A stretch of DNA of 64,000 bases from Flavobacteriaceae bacterium. Its GTDB lineage: Bacteria; Bacteroidota; Bacteroidia; Flavobacteriales; Flavobacteriaceae. This document shows, piece after piece, positions 23,671 to 33,226 of this stretch (positions within the stretch are counted from its first letter, which is position 1; every line of letters begins with the position of its first letter). A program made the position numbers and the translations under genes. The notes under the pieces are model-generated. The model searched no databases, was not told the origin of the DNA, and saw only the letters and a program-made list of their open reading frames with translations. Where the stretch lies: assembly GCA_018402205.1 (NCBI GenBank), contig JAGYIX010000006.1, positions 186,001 to 250,000 of the forward strand. Reading direction: 5' to 3'.

Positions 23671-24982
23671 AAATGCCACAATTGTATCTGATTCTAAGCG
23701 AATTGAGTCAGATCTGCTAATCGAAAACCAATTCATTACCAAGATCGATCGCGACATTTCTGACGCCCACGCAGAAGTGCACGATTTAAAGGGAGCCTTT
23801 CTGATCCCGGGGTGTATCGACAATCAAGTGCATTTTAGAGAACCTGGGTTAACGCATAAAGGGACCATCGAAAGCGGCAGCCGCGCAGCTCTTGCCGGCG
23901 GAATCACCACCTTCATGGAGCAACCCAATACTCAGCCCAATACCACCACTTTTGAGGCCCTTGAAGACAAGTACCAGCGCGCCGCAAAATCAGCCTATGT
24001 CAACTATTCGTTTTTCTTTGGAGGCACCAACGACAACCTCGAGCTGATCAAGCGACTTTCGATCGACGCCTGTGCCGGAATTAAACTTTTTCTGGGCTCA
24101 TCTACGGGTAATATGCTCGTTGATCGAGAAGAGACCATTCGAGGCATCTTTTCCAATACACAGATGGTCATTGCCGCTCATTGCGAAGACGAATCTATCA
24201 TTCGTGCCAATACCGCTAAAGCCATTGAGCAATTCGGAGAAGACATTCCCATCGAACAGCACCCGATCATCCGTTCGCATGAGGCCTGTTACGCCTCTTC
24301 TTCTCGTGCCATTGAGTTAGCGCGTGAAACCGGAGCTCGCCTGCATGTATTTCACCTTTCAACGGCTCAAGAAATGGAGCTTTTTGACCGTCATCTGCCC
24401 TTTTCAGAAAAGCAAATTACCGCTGAGGTCTGTCTGCATCATTTGTGGTTCACCGATGCCGATTATGCCGAGAAGGGCTCTTTGATTAAGTGGAATCCGG
24501 CGGTAAAAGGCGCCGACGACCGAAAGGCTCTCTGGGAGGGGCTGCGCAACAACACCCTTGATATATTGGCTACCGATCATGCGCCACACACCCTTGAAGA
24601 AAAGCAAAACAAATACCTCAAGGCCCCTTCTGGAGGTCCGTTAGAGCAGCATGCGTTAATGGCTTATCTTGACAAGGTCGAAGAAGGAGAACTAGATCTG
24701 GAGCTGCTCGTGCAGAAGTTTTGCCACAATCCGGCCGAGCTTTATAAGATAGACCGCAGGGGTCATATCAAAGAGGGTTATTATGCCGATCTAGTTACCT
24801 TTTCAAAGCGGCCTTATAGCGTGGTCAAAGATAATCTGCTGTATCAGTGTAAGTGGAGCCCGTTTGAGGGCCATACCTTCAGCCACAGCATAGATAAAGT
24901 GTGGGTAAACGGTCACCTCGGATACGCTCAGGGGCAAATAAACCACGAGCGACACGCCATGAAACTAAAATTTAATCGATGA
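23651..24982 (+). CDS. pyrC: Dihydroorotase
   Basis: A protein of 443 residues from the ATG at 23651. It has the amidohydrolase metal motif as NQVHFREPGLTHKG (59-72), where the first His of HxH is Gln, as in many dihydroorotases of this phylum. Also present are the LHVFHLST block and DILATDHAPHT near 297-307. It closes carbamoyl aspartate to dihydroorotate in pyrimidine synthesis. The gene overlaps its upstream neighbour by 20 bases and DUF4296 by four. Confidence 0.94.
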   Translation: MPKKILKNATIVSDSKRIESDLLIENQFITKIDRDISDAHAEVHDLKGAFLIPGCIDNQVHFREPGLTHKGTIESGSRAALAGGITTFMEQPNTQPNTTTFEALEDKYQRAAKSAYVNYSFFFGGTNDNLELIKRLSIDACAGIKLFLGSSTGNMLVDREETIRGIFSNTQMVIAAHCEDESIIRANTAKAIEQFGEDIPIEQHPIIRSHEACYASSSRAIELARETGARLHVFHLSTAQEMELFDRHLPFSEKQITAEVCLHHLWFTDADYAEKGSLIKWNPAVKGADDRKALWEGLRNNTLDILATDHAPHTLEEKQNKYLKAPSGGPLEQHALMAYLDKVEEGELDLELLVQKFCHNPAELYKIDRRGHIKEGYYADLVTFSKRPYSVVKDNLLYQCKWSPFEGHTFSHSIDKVWVNGHLGYAQGQINHERHAMKLKFNR

Positions 24983-25368
24983 TCCGAACTCTTTTAATAG
25001 GCTTGATGTTTTTTACAGCACTCTCGTGCAGCACTCGTATGTTAGAACCTCCAGAGCAACTTATTTCTAAAGACAAGTTTGTAGATATTCTTTATGAGTT
25101 GACCGTGTATAATGGGGTAAAGAATAATACAACTCCGGCCTTTACCTCCTCTGACTTGCAGATCATGCCTTATTTGTATTCTAAGTACGACTTTGACAGC
25201 GTGCAGTTCTTTGAGTCTAACCTTTATTATGCCTCGAGCGGAGACCTGTATTTAGCCATGCTTGACACGGTGCGCGCGCGCATAGAGCGCACAGAGATAT
25301 TATTAGATTCCCTTCGGGCAGCAGCACGGGCCGCATCAAAACCTTCTCAAGATCAAGAGGCCGACTAG
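24979..25368 (+). CDS. DUF4296 lipoprotein
   Basis: A 129-residue lipoprotein: signal MIRTLLIGLMFFTALSC with lipobox Cys at 17, then the DUF4296 segment (EQLISKDKFVDILYELTVYNG, YSKYDFDSVQFFESNLYYAS). The Ala/Arg-rich tail ends QDQEAD. DUF4296 is a Bacteroidota family with no known activity and is commonly found right after pyrC. Start and stop overlaps of four bases with both neighbours support the boundaries. Confidence 0.88.
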   Translation: MIRTLLIGLMFFTALSCSTRMLEPPEQLISKDKFVDILYELTVYNGVKNNTTPAFTSSDLQIMPYLYSKYDFDSVQFFESNLYYASSGDLYLAMLDTVRARIERTEILLDSLRAAARAASKPSQDQEAD

Positions 25369-26321
25369 TTGCGCTTGTAGTTTTTGTAGTTTAAAGCGAG
25401 GTTTTTAAGGTAGGCCTCAAAGTCTCTTGCTTTTAGCCCTTCAAATACGCTGTACTCATCGAGGGTTTGGTAATGATTTTCAGAATAAAGCGTGTTTATA
25501 AGCCCTTCAGAAAGTACTAGTCGCTTAAACCCTAAAAAGGTCATGATTTTGCTCAGCCTCATAACCGTCAGCAGCTTTTTTTTACTCAAGGCGCGATGTG
25601 CTGTAGACTTGCCAACCGCACCTCGTATGAGGTTTATAAGGGTGCAGTAAGATAAGTGATGAGAGACCAGCGTCACGTCGAGCTGCTTCTGCTGCTCCAT
25701 TAATTTTAGGCTGCTGCTGACTACATCTTCGGCGGCTATGAATCCGGTTACTCCAGAAAAGCAGAGGTCTTTGATGCGAAAGGCCAATTTAAATAGGGCA
25801 AGGCTAGGGCTCTTCCAGAAAAAATCACTCAAGATGACCCCCGGTCTTACTACCCAAGCGTCTAGGCCCTCTTGTATGCCCCTGAACACCTCTAGTTCAC
25901 CTAGGTACTTGGAGTGACCGTAATACGATCGCTCGTCAGATTCCAAGGCGGCCACTGAACTGATGTAGAGCAATTTCGCAGGCTTAGCCAATAGCGCATT
26001 TACTAACACTTTTGTTATAGTAACATTAGCTTCAAAAAGCCGCTTTTCGTCTTTGGGGTTAAAGGAGATCATGGCCGCACAGTGTATAACCTGTTTTACG
26101 CCATCAAGAGCCTCTTCGACTTCAGCTAGATTGTCAAGTGACACCTTTACCCATTCAACAGAATCGAAAAGATCTTGGCACTGATTGTAGTCAAAGAAGG
26201 CGCCGATCGTTTCGCGCTTATACTCGTCGCGATATACCGCTCGAAGCTGTTGCTTTTGCTGAGCCAGATGTAGCAAAAAGTGGGCGCCTAGCATTCCCGT
26301 GGCACCGGTGACTAAAATCAT
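25365..26321 (-). CDS. NAD-dependent epimerase/dehydratase (extended SDR)
   Basis: A 318-residue extended short-chain dehydrogenase/reductase. The nucleotide-binding motif TGATGMLG is at 5-12, the catalytic Ser-Tyr-Lys appears as ISSVAALES and YYGHSKYLG (Tyr near 134, Lys near 138). Related Bacteroidota proteins are annotated as NAD-dependent epimerases of unknown sugar or steroid-like substrate. It is divergent from tyrS and convergent with DUF4296. Confidence 0.88.
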   Translation of the reverse strand: MILVTGATGMLGAHFLLHLAQQKQQLRAVYRDEYKRETIGAFFDYNQCQDLFDSVEWVKVSLDNLAEVEEALDGVKQVIHCAAMISFNPKDEKRLFEANVTITKVLVNALLAKPAKLLYISSVAALESDERSYYGHSKYLGELEVFRGIQEGLDAWVVRPGVILSDFFWKSPSLALFKLAFRIKDLCFSGVTGFIAAEDVVSSSLKLMEQQKQLDVTLVSHHLSYCTLINLIRGAVGKSTAHRALSKKKLLTVMRLSKIMTFLGFKRLVLSEGLINTLYSENHYQTLDEYSVFEGLKARDFEAYLKNLALNYKNYKRN

Positions 26322-26325
26322 ACCC

Positions 26326-26333
26326 TAAAAGTA
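26326..26333 (-). promoter_or_regulatory. Variant -7 box (TACTTTTA) for the SDR gene
   Basis: One base off TAnnTTTG; it ends four bases before the ATG at 26321. Confidence 0.4.
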
Positions 26334-26345
26334 GGTAAAGACGAC

Positions 26346-26353
26346 TATATTTG
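26346..26353 (+). promoter_or_regulatory. -7 promoter box (TATATTTG) for tyrS
   Basis: An exact TAnnTTTG match, 18 bases before the tyrS ATG, giving a leader of about ten bases. Confidence 0.6.
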
Positions 26354-26371
26354 TAGCCCCTGAGATCGATT

Positions 26372-27685
26372 ATGGCACAGCAATTCATAGAAGAACTTCG
26401 ATGGAGAGGCATGATTCACGACTTCATGCCCGGATTAGAAGAACACCTAAACGAGTCGATGAAAACGGCCTACGTGGGCTTTGACCCAACGGCCGATTCG
26501 TTGCACATCGGAAACTTGGTGAGCATTCTCATGCTGCGTCATTTTCAACTCACAGGCCATAAGCCTATCGCCTTGGTCGGAGGCGCCACTGGTATGATTG
26601 GAGACCCCTCAGGAAAGTCTAAAGAGCGCAACCTGCTCGATGAAGAAACGCTAAGGCACAACCAAGAGGCCATTCAAAAACAGCTCTCTAAATTCTTAGA
26701 CTTTGACGCCACTAGGCCCAACGCTGCAGAGCTCGTAAACAATTACGACTGGATGAAAGACATCAGCTTTCTTCAGTTTATTAGAGACGTCGGCAAGCAC
26801 ATCACCGTAAACTACATGATGGCCAAAGATTCGGTTAAAAAGCGGCTGACCGCTGAAGACGCAGACGGAATGTCGTTTACCGAATTCACCTATCAGCTGG
26901 TTCAAGGGTATGACTTTTTGCATTTGCATCGCACCCATAAGTGCAGCTTACAGATGGGCGGAAGCGATCAGTGGGGCAACATTACCACCGGCACCGAGCT
27001 CATCAGACGCATGGATCAGTCTAAAGGGTTTGCACTCACCTGCCCACTTATAACCAAGGCCGACGGCACCAAATTCGGAAAAACCGAACAAGGAAACGTT
27101 TGGCTCGACCGCAAGCGCACCTCGCCCTATCAGTTCTATCAATACTGGATGAACGTGTCTGATCAAGATGCTGAAGCCTTTATCAAAATCTTCACCCTTT
27201 TAGATCAGGCCACCGTAAACGCACTCATCAGCGAGCACCAAGAAGCGCCTCACTTGAGATTGCTTCAGCAGCGACTCGCTAAGGAGATTACTGTACTGGT
27301 TCATTCAGAGACTGATTACGAAAATGCGGTTGCCGCTTCGGCCATTTTCTTCGGAAAATCGACTAGCGACGACCTCAAGGCATTACCCGAAGATGTGCTC
27401 TTAGTTGCCTTCACCGAGATGCCTTCTACTGAATATGCGCTTTCTGAACTCGCACAAGGGCTATCTATTGTGGATGCGCTGTCGCTGCAAGATGCAAGCG
27501 GAGCCCCATTATTTTTAAGCTCTAAAGGAGAAGCCCGTCGCGAACTGAAACAGAACGCCATATCGCTAAACAAAGAGAAGGTAAGTGATGCTGAAATGAT
27601 GCTCACCCCAGCCCACTTGCTAGCCGAAAAATTCATGGTTCTTCAGCGCGGAAAGAAGAATTACTTCTTATTGAAATTTGTGTAG
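26372..27685 (+). CDS. tyrS: Tyrosyl-tRNA synthetase
   Basis: A 437-residue class I synthetase of the bacterial TyrRS type. LHIGN (about 44-48) is the HIGH motif and KFGKTEQGN (about 230-238) the KMSKS equivalent. The tyrosine pocket is seen in [26 protein letters not shown]-terminal S4-like RNA-binding domain starts near 350. Transcribed alone. Confidence 0.97.
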   Translation: MAQQFIEELRWRGMIHDFMPGLEEHLNESMKTAYVGFDPTADSLHIGNLVSILMLRHFQLTGHKPIALVGGATGMIGDPSGKSKERNLLDEETLRHNQEAIQKQLSKFLDFDATRPNAAELVNNYDWMKDISFLQFIRDVGKHITVNYMMAKDSVKKRLTAEDADGMSFTEFTYQLVQGYDFLHLHRTHKCSLQMGGSDQWGNITTGTELIRRMDQSKGFALTCPLITKADGTKFGKTEQGNVWLDRKRTSPYQFYQYWMNVSDQDAEAFIKIFTLLDQATVNALISEHQEAPHLRLLQQRLAKEITVLVHSETDYENAVAASAIFFGKSTSDDLKALPEDVLLVAFTEMPSTEYALSELAQGLSIVDALSLQDASGAPLFLSSKGEARRELKQNAISLNKEKVSDAEMMLTPAHLLAEKFMVLQRGKKNYFLLKFV

Positions 27686-27689
27686 CCGT

Positions 27690-28661
27690 TCAGGCCATCA
27701 TTAAGTTGCACCCCCTGAGTTCAGCGCTGTCAAAGCGACCAAGCACCTCAAAAGCTCCGTTTTCATTTATTCTGCCCAGATCGTCTGTGGCGATGAAGCT
27801 GCACGAATGAACGTTCGCCAAATCAATCACGTTTATACCCCCCGTGCGCCCTTTGGGCATGTAGGTAAACGGATCTTCTGCCTCTCTGATCAGCACCCGC
27901 ATCCAGGGCGGAGTCTCAAACAGGCCTTCGCCCTTCGAATAGGCCTGAGATAGTAGCTCGGTCATGCCGTATTCAGAGTGAATGCTGTTTAGGCCAAAAG
28001 CTTGTTTCAATTGCGCATGCACCTCTTCGCGTACGAGTTCTTTTCTTCTACCCTTCATTCCGCCCGTTTCCATAACAATCGTATTCTTGAGCGGCCTTGA
28101 AAAACGCTCTGACAGATCGAGAAGCGAATAGGTCACCCCAATCAGCAGGGTCTTTTGATCACCCTCAAAAAGGCGTTCGAAGTCGTCGTCAATCGAAACA
28201 TAGCCCGACCCAGGGGCAGAGGCTTTTAGCATGCGGTCTACCATATAGATAAGCGAAGAATGGCGCTGCTCTTGGTAAGAGGGTAGCAGGGCCAGCAGGC
28301 GATACGAAGAAATAGGTCTGTAGAAGTGATCAAAGCCCGCCATGAAACTCTGTTCATAAACGTGCGGATCTATCACGTAATGCGTGCTGCGCTGCGCTGA
28401 ACCTGTGGTGCCCGAACTTTTAAAGGTGAGGGTTTGACCGTCGATAGGATCTGCGCAACTAACCTTATGGCTCTTAAAGAACGAGATCGGCAAAAACGGT
28501 ATGTCTTCGATGCGCTGAACCTCAGTCGGATGTTTACCCAACAGATCACAAAAACCTTTATATACTTTATTGTTGAGGTATTGATAGCGAAATAGAGCAA
28601 AGGCTTGCTCTGAGAAGCGTTCAGCAGATAGGGGTTCAAAAGAGGGCTGCGGAATAATCAC
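27690..28661 (-). CDS. LuxE/acyl-protein synthetase-like protein
   Basis: A 323-residue protein of the LuxE (acyl-protein synthetase) family. The ANL-type adenylation motif is FKSSGTTGSAQRSTHY (about 80-95), and EYGMTELLSQAYS near 230 is the second adenylate-forming signature. LuxE activates fatty acids as acyl-AMP and transfers them to a protein Cys. Here there is no luciferase or reductase nearby, so the substrate is likely a different carboxylic acid. Convergent with tyrS. Common in Flavobacteriia at this place. Confidence 0.85.
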   Translation of the reverse strand: MIIPQPSFEPLSAERFSEQAFALFRYQYLNNKVYKGFCDLLGKHPTEVQRIEDIPFLPISFFKSHKVSCADPIDGQTLTFKSSGTTGSAQRSTHYVIDPHVYEQSFMAGFDHFYRPISSYRLLALLPSYQEQRHSSLIYMVDRMLKASAPGSGYVSIDDDFERLFEGDQKTLLIGVTYSLLDLSERFSRPLKNTIVMETGGMKGRRKELVREEVHAQLKQAFGLNSIHSEYGMTELLSQAYSKGEGLFETPPWMRVLIREAEDPFTYMPKGRTGGINVIDLANVHSCSFIATDDLGRINENGAFEVLGRFDSAELRGCNLMMA

Positions 28662-28697
28662 GCATCAAAAATACCTCAGAAACCCCGGATATGGCGA

Positions 28698-28772
28698 TTT
28701 AACATTTAAATAACGCTCAAGAAACGCTGAGAAAACAATGAGGCAAAAATGCGTTTTGAATCTTAACATTCA
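28698..28772 (+). promoter_or_regulatory. Tandem 11-bp repeats: probable response-regulator operator
   Basis: Four consecutive 11-bp units start at 28698, 28709, 28720 and 28731. All four carry AACnnTnA with AAC at 28701, 28712, 28723 and 28734. A fifth AACnnTnA at 28765-28772 is out of phase and sits just before the expected -33 position of the promoter. An 11-bp period is one DNA turn, the spacing used by OmpR/PhoB-family regulators. The PhoB-like gene three genes downstream is the natural candidate. Confidence 0.65.
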
Positions 28773-28799
28773 GCTAAGAGGCGACCTAGCTTGGTGCTT

Positions 28800-28807
28800 T
28801 AGCTTTG
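28800..28807 (+). promoter_or_regulatory. -7 promoter box (TAGCTTTG) for the lipoprotein-receptor genes
   Basis: An exact TAnnTTTG match. There is no TTTG at the -33 position (around 28774-28778), as expected when an activator is needed. The leader to the ATG at 28836 is about 22 bases. Confidence 0.6.
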
Positions 28808-28835
28808 CCTCAAAATCCAATTAAAACGTAAAAAA

Positions 28836-30266
28836 ATGAAAAAATCAATCTTAGCTCTATCACTTGCTGGAGCTCTTATTTTCTCTTCTTGCGAGTCAGA
28901 AGTGACTGTAGATGACGCAACGGTACAGTCGATCGTTAATCAGGCGGTTGCTGCTGTTCTTGCTCAATTTCCAGATGTGCCATCTACAGAAGCTATTGCA
29001 GCTGCCGCTCGTCAAGCAGCATCTGAAGCTGTAGCGGCCGGTTTTGCTGGTCAAGGATCTTCAGACATTCAAGGAGCTATTACAGCGGCTTTGAACGCTG
29101 CTGAAGCACTTACTAATCCTCCAGTTGTTCGAATCGGTACAGGAGGAATTACTTACATTTCATCTAATACCACTTGGACAAATGATAAAATTTGGTTGAT
29201 GGATGGTAAGATCGTTGTTACAGACGGTGCAACTCTAACTGTAGAGGAAGGAACTATTGTTAAGGCTGCCTCTGGTTACGGAGCTAATGCTACTGCTTTA
29301 GTTATTGCTAAAGATGGTAAAATCAACGCAGTAGGTACTGCAGCGAAGCCTATCATCTTTACTGATGTAAATGATGAGATCGTTTACGCTAATGGAACCT
29401 CTAGTCCTAACCGTTCAGTGAACGAAAGAAACCTATGGGGCTGTGTTGTTGTTTTAGGAGATGACGTTGTTGGAACGGCAGATGGAACTGCCCTTATCGA
29501 AGGTATTGTTGCTGGTTATGAATTTACTGAGTATGGTGGTTCAAATACTGCACATGACGGTGGAAAACTTGAGTATGTTTCTATCAGACACACAGGATCT
29601 TCTTTAGCTCCTGGAGACGAGCTTCAAGGCTTAACCATGGGTGGAGTTGGATCAGCTACAGTTGTTGAAAACATCGAACTATTCGGTTCTGGAGATGACG
29701 GAATCGAGATCTTCGGTGGTTCAGTAAATGTTACTAATCTTCTTGTTGCAAATCAATTAGATGATGCTATCGACTTAGATCAGGCTTATTCAGGAACTAT
29801 TACTAATTCAGTAATTTTCTTGGGTGCAGACTCGGATACGGTTTTTGAAATTGACGGTTCAGAGAAAGACGATCAGACAGTTGCTGGAGAGTATACGATC
29901 ACTGGTGTAACTGCCTACGGTCGTGCAGACTTGATTAAGACAGACACTTATGGTAACTGGAAAGACACCGCAACAGGTTTGAACGAAAATATTCTATACG
30001 TTGATTTCCCTGCTGGTACTACTTTCGGAAAAATTACCGATGCTTCTCAAAATACTAACGGCGTTTCATATGACGGTGAGGGAACTTCAACTGCTGCTGG
30101 TAAGCTTTACTTCAATGATGTTGTTGTGGTAACAACCGACACTAAAGCAGATATTTTAAACGACACTACTTTAGAGTCTTCAACTTGGTTGACTGTAAGC
30201 GCTACTCGTCCATCTGCTGCTGGAGCTGATGAGACTGTATTTGCTTGGACTCAGTTTTACGAGTAA
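28836..30266 (+). CDS. Surface lipoprotein with Ala-rich N-terminus and beta-helix-like body
   Basis: A 476-residue lipoprotein (signal ending FSSC, Cys at 19). Residues 25-90 are Ala-rich and helical. From about 115 the protein becomes a Gly/Asp/Thr-rich, repeat-like body (LTVEEGTIVKA, ALVIAKDGKINAVGTAAKPIIFT, NIELFGSGDDGIEIFGGSVNVTNLLVANQLDDAIDLD), the pattern of a right-handed parallel beta-helix. Proteins of this type are seen in Flavobacteriia beside TonB-dependent receptors. The gene has its own strong promoter, precedes a receptor in the same direction, and a hairpin lies between them. Ligand unknown; a surface-binding partner of the receptor is the simplest inference. Confidence 0.8.
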   Translation: MKKSILALSLAGALIFSSCESEVTVDDATVQSIVNQAVAAVLAQFPDVPSTEAIAAAARQAASEAVAAGFAGQGSSDIQGAITAALNAAEALTNPPVVRIGTGGITYISSNTTWTNDKIWLMDGKIVVTDGATLTVEEGTIVKAASGYGANATALVIAKDGKINAVGTAAKPIIFTDVNDEIVYANGTSSPNRSVNERNLWGCVVVLGDDVVGTADGTALIEGIVAGYEFTEYGGSNTAHDGGKLEYVSIRHTGSSLAPGDELQGLTMGGVGSATVVENIELFGSGDDGIEIFGGSVNVTNLLVANQLDDAIDLDQAYSGTITNSVIFLGADSDTVFEIDGSEKDDQTVAGEYTITGVTAYGRADLIKTDTYGNWKDTATGLNENILYVDFPAGTTFGKITDASQNTNGVSYDGEGTSTAAGKLYFNDVVVVTTDTKADILNDTTLESSTWLTVSATRPSAAGADETVFAWTQFYE

Positions 30267-30315
30267 TTCATGGTATGCTTAAAGCGTATTAATGAATCAA
30301 CACTTTTTTAATTTG

Positions 30316-30349
30316 AATGACCCATTACTTGTAATGGGTCATTCTTTTT
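30316..30349 (+). terminator. Intercistronic hairpin with T-run between lipoprotein and receptor
   Basis: Arms AATGACCCATTAC and GTAATGGGTCATT pair perfectly over 13 bases with a two-T tip, followed by C and five T. It ends 11 bases before the receptor ATG at 30360 and 50 bases after the lipoprotein stop. It is probably a leaky terminator that leaves the lipoprotein in excess of the receptor. Confidence 0.85.
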
Positions 30350-30359
30350 ACCCTGAAAC

Positions 30360-33173
30360 ATGAAAAAACTAAAGTTATTTGTTGCTCTTGGCTTGATAAT
30401 AGCCCAGTGGTCTTTTGCTCAATCTGTCATTTCTGGTGTGGTTATTGACGGCGAGTTCAATGAACCCCTTGCCTTCGCAAACATCGTTGTAAGATTAGAG
30501 GGTTCTTCAGAAACCATAGGAGGTGCAATTACTGATTTTGAAGGAAGATACAGCGTCTCAGTAGAGACTGCTGGTACCTATGTAGTGGAGTTCTCTTATT
30601 TAGGTTATGAAACAAAAATAGTTAGCGCTGTAAGCGTTGACCAATCATCAGAGACAGAACTAAGCGTTGTATTAAATCCTGCCGCTAATGCCCTAGAAGA
30701 GGTAGTGGTTACCACCACGGCCAAGAAGAATAGCGAAGCATCTGTATTGGCTATTCAAAAGGGTGCTGTTGTTTTGTTAGACGGCTTGTCTGCACAAAAC
30801 ATACGTAAATCTGGAGACGGAAATGTGGCCGCTGCCATAAAGCGCGTTCCTGGGGTTTCAGTTCAAGGAGGCAAGTTTGTCTATGTTAGAGGGCTTGGTG
30901 ATCGCTATTCAAAAACATTGTTAAGCGGTATTGAGGTTCCTGGTCTTGATCCTGATGCAAACACCTTGCAGTTAGACATTTTCCCTACCAATCTTCTGGA
31001 TAATATATTAGTGAGTAAGTCAGCCAGTTCAGATCAGCCTGCTGATTTTACCGGAGGTGTAGTAGACGTTATTCTTCGTGACTTCTCTGTGTTACCTGAA
31101 TACACGGTCTCTGTTTCTTCTACCTATAACAGTCTAACCAATTTTATAGATGCTCCGGCTCTTCCCGATTACTCTTTGAATGCACTATCATTTGACAGTG
31201 GCACCAATGATCTTCCATTTTCATCGTTGACGTCTTTTAAGAATCCCGCTAACATAAATAACAGCCTTGACGAATCTATTCTAGTGAATGGAACAAACGC
31301 ACTAACCAAACAATTAGCGGTTAGCCGTGAGAATAATATGTTAGACTATAGCTTGGGGTTAACCGCCTCAAACCAGTTTAGTATCAACGAGAATAATTCA
31401 ATTGGCTACATTGCTTCTCTTAACTACAAATACGATTCTGACTATTACGAGAGCGCTTACAATGCTTCTTCGATTATACGTGGTGGCGCGCCAACGCCCT
31501 TTATTATTCAAGATGGAGAACTAGGAACTATCCAGGCCATTGCAAGTGGTTTGTTGGGCCTTTCTTGGAAAACGCAGAACACAAAACACAAAGCATTAAT
31601 TCTAGCCATTCGCAGCGGAGAAAGTGCTGCTTTTGATGGTGGCATAAGAGATTTTATTGAAAATCCATATACGGGTATTACCAACTCTATGACCCATACC
31701 GAAAGGGAGATACTTAGCTTTCCGGTATCTGGTTCCTACAAGATTGGCTCAAAATTAAATGTTGAATGGAAAGTTGCCCCGTCATTTGTTACGGTTAGGG
31801 ATATTGATTTTAGAAAGTCTGTTTTTAACGCATTGGGTCAAGATCGCTTTATCATAGATACTGGGTCTTCGGCACCGCCGGTGCGTTTGTGGAGAGACCT
31901 AGACGAAGAAAGTTTATCTGCCAGATTCGACGTAGATTACAGCTACGGTAAGAATCAGAACAGGTTAAGACTAGGTGGAGCTTACCTCAACAAAGCAAGA
32001 ACTTTTGGTATAGACCTGTTTTCTATACTCTATCAAGGTAATTCTACAGTTCTGGGTGGCGATTTCGACAATATATTAAACCCAAGTTTCATCTGGAATG
32101 CTGCCGAGAACATAGGCTCTTATATTGTAGGTGAATTTCAGCCAACAAATCAGTACGAAGCAGAAAGCGAAACCGTAGCCGCTTATATTTCTAATGACTT
32201 CAAGTTTTCTGAAAGCTTTAAGGCTGTTGCAGGGCTTAGATACGAGATGTACACCGTGCTTTATACAGGTTTAGATATTGAGCGTACTGTATACGACAGG
32301 GCCGAGTTTATTAATGTGGCGGATATTTACCCTTCATTAAATTTAATTTATTCTGTTTCAGATAAAACGAATTTAAGAGGCTCTTACTCTTTAACTACCG
32401 CTAGACCAAGTTTTAAAGAAAACTCTGCCGCTAACATCTATGATCCCATTACAGAGAGGTCTTTTCTTGGAAATATCAACTTGAGGCCCTCATACATTGA
32501 TAATTTAGATCTAAGACTAGAGCGTTACGGAGAAGGCAACGAATTTTTTGCGGTGAGTTTGTTTTATAAGTTCTTCACTGACCCTATTGAGATCAATTAT
32601 TTTAATGTAACCACCCCAAATACTCTTATGGCAAAAAATTCAAGTAGCGCTCAGGTGTATGGTCTCGAATTTGAGTTTCGCAATAATTTATTGGATACTG
32701 AACTATCTAGACTTTCACTTAATTTGAACGCGTCTGTAATTCAGTCTGAACTAGAACTTACAGACGAGGAATTTGAATTTAGAAAAGTATTTGCCACTGA
32801 ATTGGGTAAAGAAGTTGACAATAAGAGAGTGTTACAAGGTCAGTCTCCCTATATCATTAATGCCGGTTTAAATTACAATCTGTTTCAGAAGAATTTAGAA
32901 GCAGGGGTATATTACAACGTGCAAGGGAGTGCGCTTCAAATTATTGCAGCGGGCCCGTTTCCTGAAGTATACACAGAACCTTTTCACAGCTTAAATCTGA
33001 ATGTTACCAAGCAATTTGGCGAAAAGAAGAATACCGCTGTTTCATTAAAGGTAGACAATATGTTAAACGATGTGATAGAGAGTCGATTTGCCCATTTTGG
33101 AAACAGAGAATCAGTGTTCTCTAGCCTTAAGCCTGGTGTAAATACTTCTTTAAGTATTTCTCACAAATTCTAA
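30360..33173 (+). CDS. TonB-dependent receptor with N-terminal CarboxypepD-like domain
   Basis: A 937-residue outer-membrane receptor: signal peptide (1-20, ending SFAQ), a carboxypeptidase-regulatory-like domain (about 22-112; ISGVVIDGEFNEPLAFANI), a TonB-box-like EEVVVTT, a plug (VPGVSVQGGKFVYVRGLGDRY, DFTGGVVDVILRDF), and a barrel ending in SISHKF. The layout is that of the SusC-like/TBDT branch, although no SusD-type gene is present; the preceding lipoprotein may fill that place. The PhoB/PhoR-like genes immediately downstream and the operator upstream suggest nutrient-limitation control, possibly phosphate. Cargo not determined. Confidence 0.92.
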   Translation: MKKLKLFVALGLIIAQWSFAQSVISGVVIDGEFNEPLAFANIVVRLEGSSETIGGAITDFEGRYSVSVETAGTYVVEFSYLGYETKIVSAVSVDQSSETELSVVLNPAANALEEVVVTTTAKKNSEASVLAIQKGAVVLLDGLSAQNIRKSGDGNVAAAIKRVPGVSVQGGKFVYVRGLGDRYSKTLLSGIEVPGLDPDANTLQLDIFPTNLLDNILVSKSASSDQPADFTGGVVDVILRDFSVLPEYTVSVSSTYNSLTNFIDAPALPDYSLNALSFDSGTNDLPFSSLTSFKNPANINNSLDESILVNGTNALTKQLAVSRENNMLDYSLGLTASNQFSINENNSIGYIASLNYKYDSDYYESAYNASSIIRGGAPTPFIIQDGELGTIQAIASGLLGLSWKTQNTKHKALILAIRSGESAAFDGGIRDFIENPYTGITNSMTHTEREILSFPVSGSYKIGSKLNVEWKVAPSFVTVRDIDFRKSVFNALGQDRFIIDTGSSAPPVRLWRDLDEESLSARFDVDYSYGKNQNRLRLGGAYLNKARTFGIDLFSILYQGNSTVLGGDFDNILNPSFIWNAAENIGSYIVGEFQPTNQYEAESETVAAYISNDFKFSESFKAVAGLRYEMYTVLYTGLDIERTVYDRAEFINVADIYPSLNLIYSVSDKTNLRGSYSLTTARPSFKENSAANIYDPITERSFLGNINLRPSYIDNLDLRLERYGEGNEFFAVSLFYKFFTDPIEINYFNVTTPNTLMAKNSSSAQVYGLEFEFRNNLLDTELSRLSLNLNASVIQSELELTDEEFEFRKVFATELGKEVDNKRVLQGQSPYIINAGLNYNLFQKNLEAGVYYNVQGSALQIIAAGPFPEVYTEPFHSLNLNVTKQFGEKKNTAVSLKVDNMLNDVIESRFAHFGNRESVFSSLKPGVNTSLSISHKF

Positions 33174-33198
33174 ACCACGGCGTTTTAACCAAATTTTA

Positions 33199-33226
33199 AA
33201 CCCACTGCCTAGCAGTGGGTTTTTTT
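33199..33226 (+). terminator. Intrinsic terminator after the TonB-dependent receptor
   Basis: Perfect 10-bp stem (AACCCACTGC / GCAGTGGGTT) with loop CTA and a T-run reaching 33226, 26 bases after the stop codon. Confidence 0.93.

Noticed and set aside
27690-28661. A bioluminescence (lux) locus because of the LuxE-like gene
   Set aside because: No luxA, luxB, luxC or luxD is present; LuxE-like adenylating proteins occur widely in non-luminous Bacteroidota.
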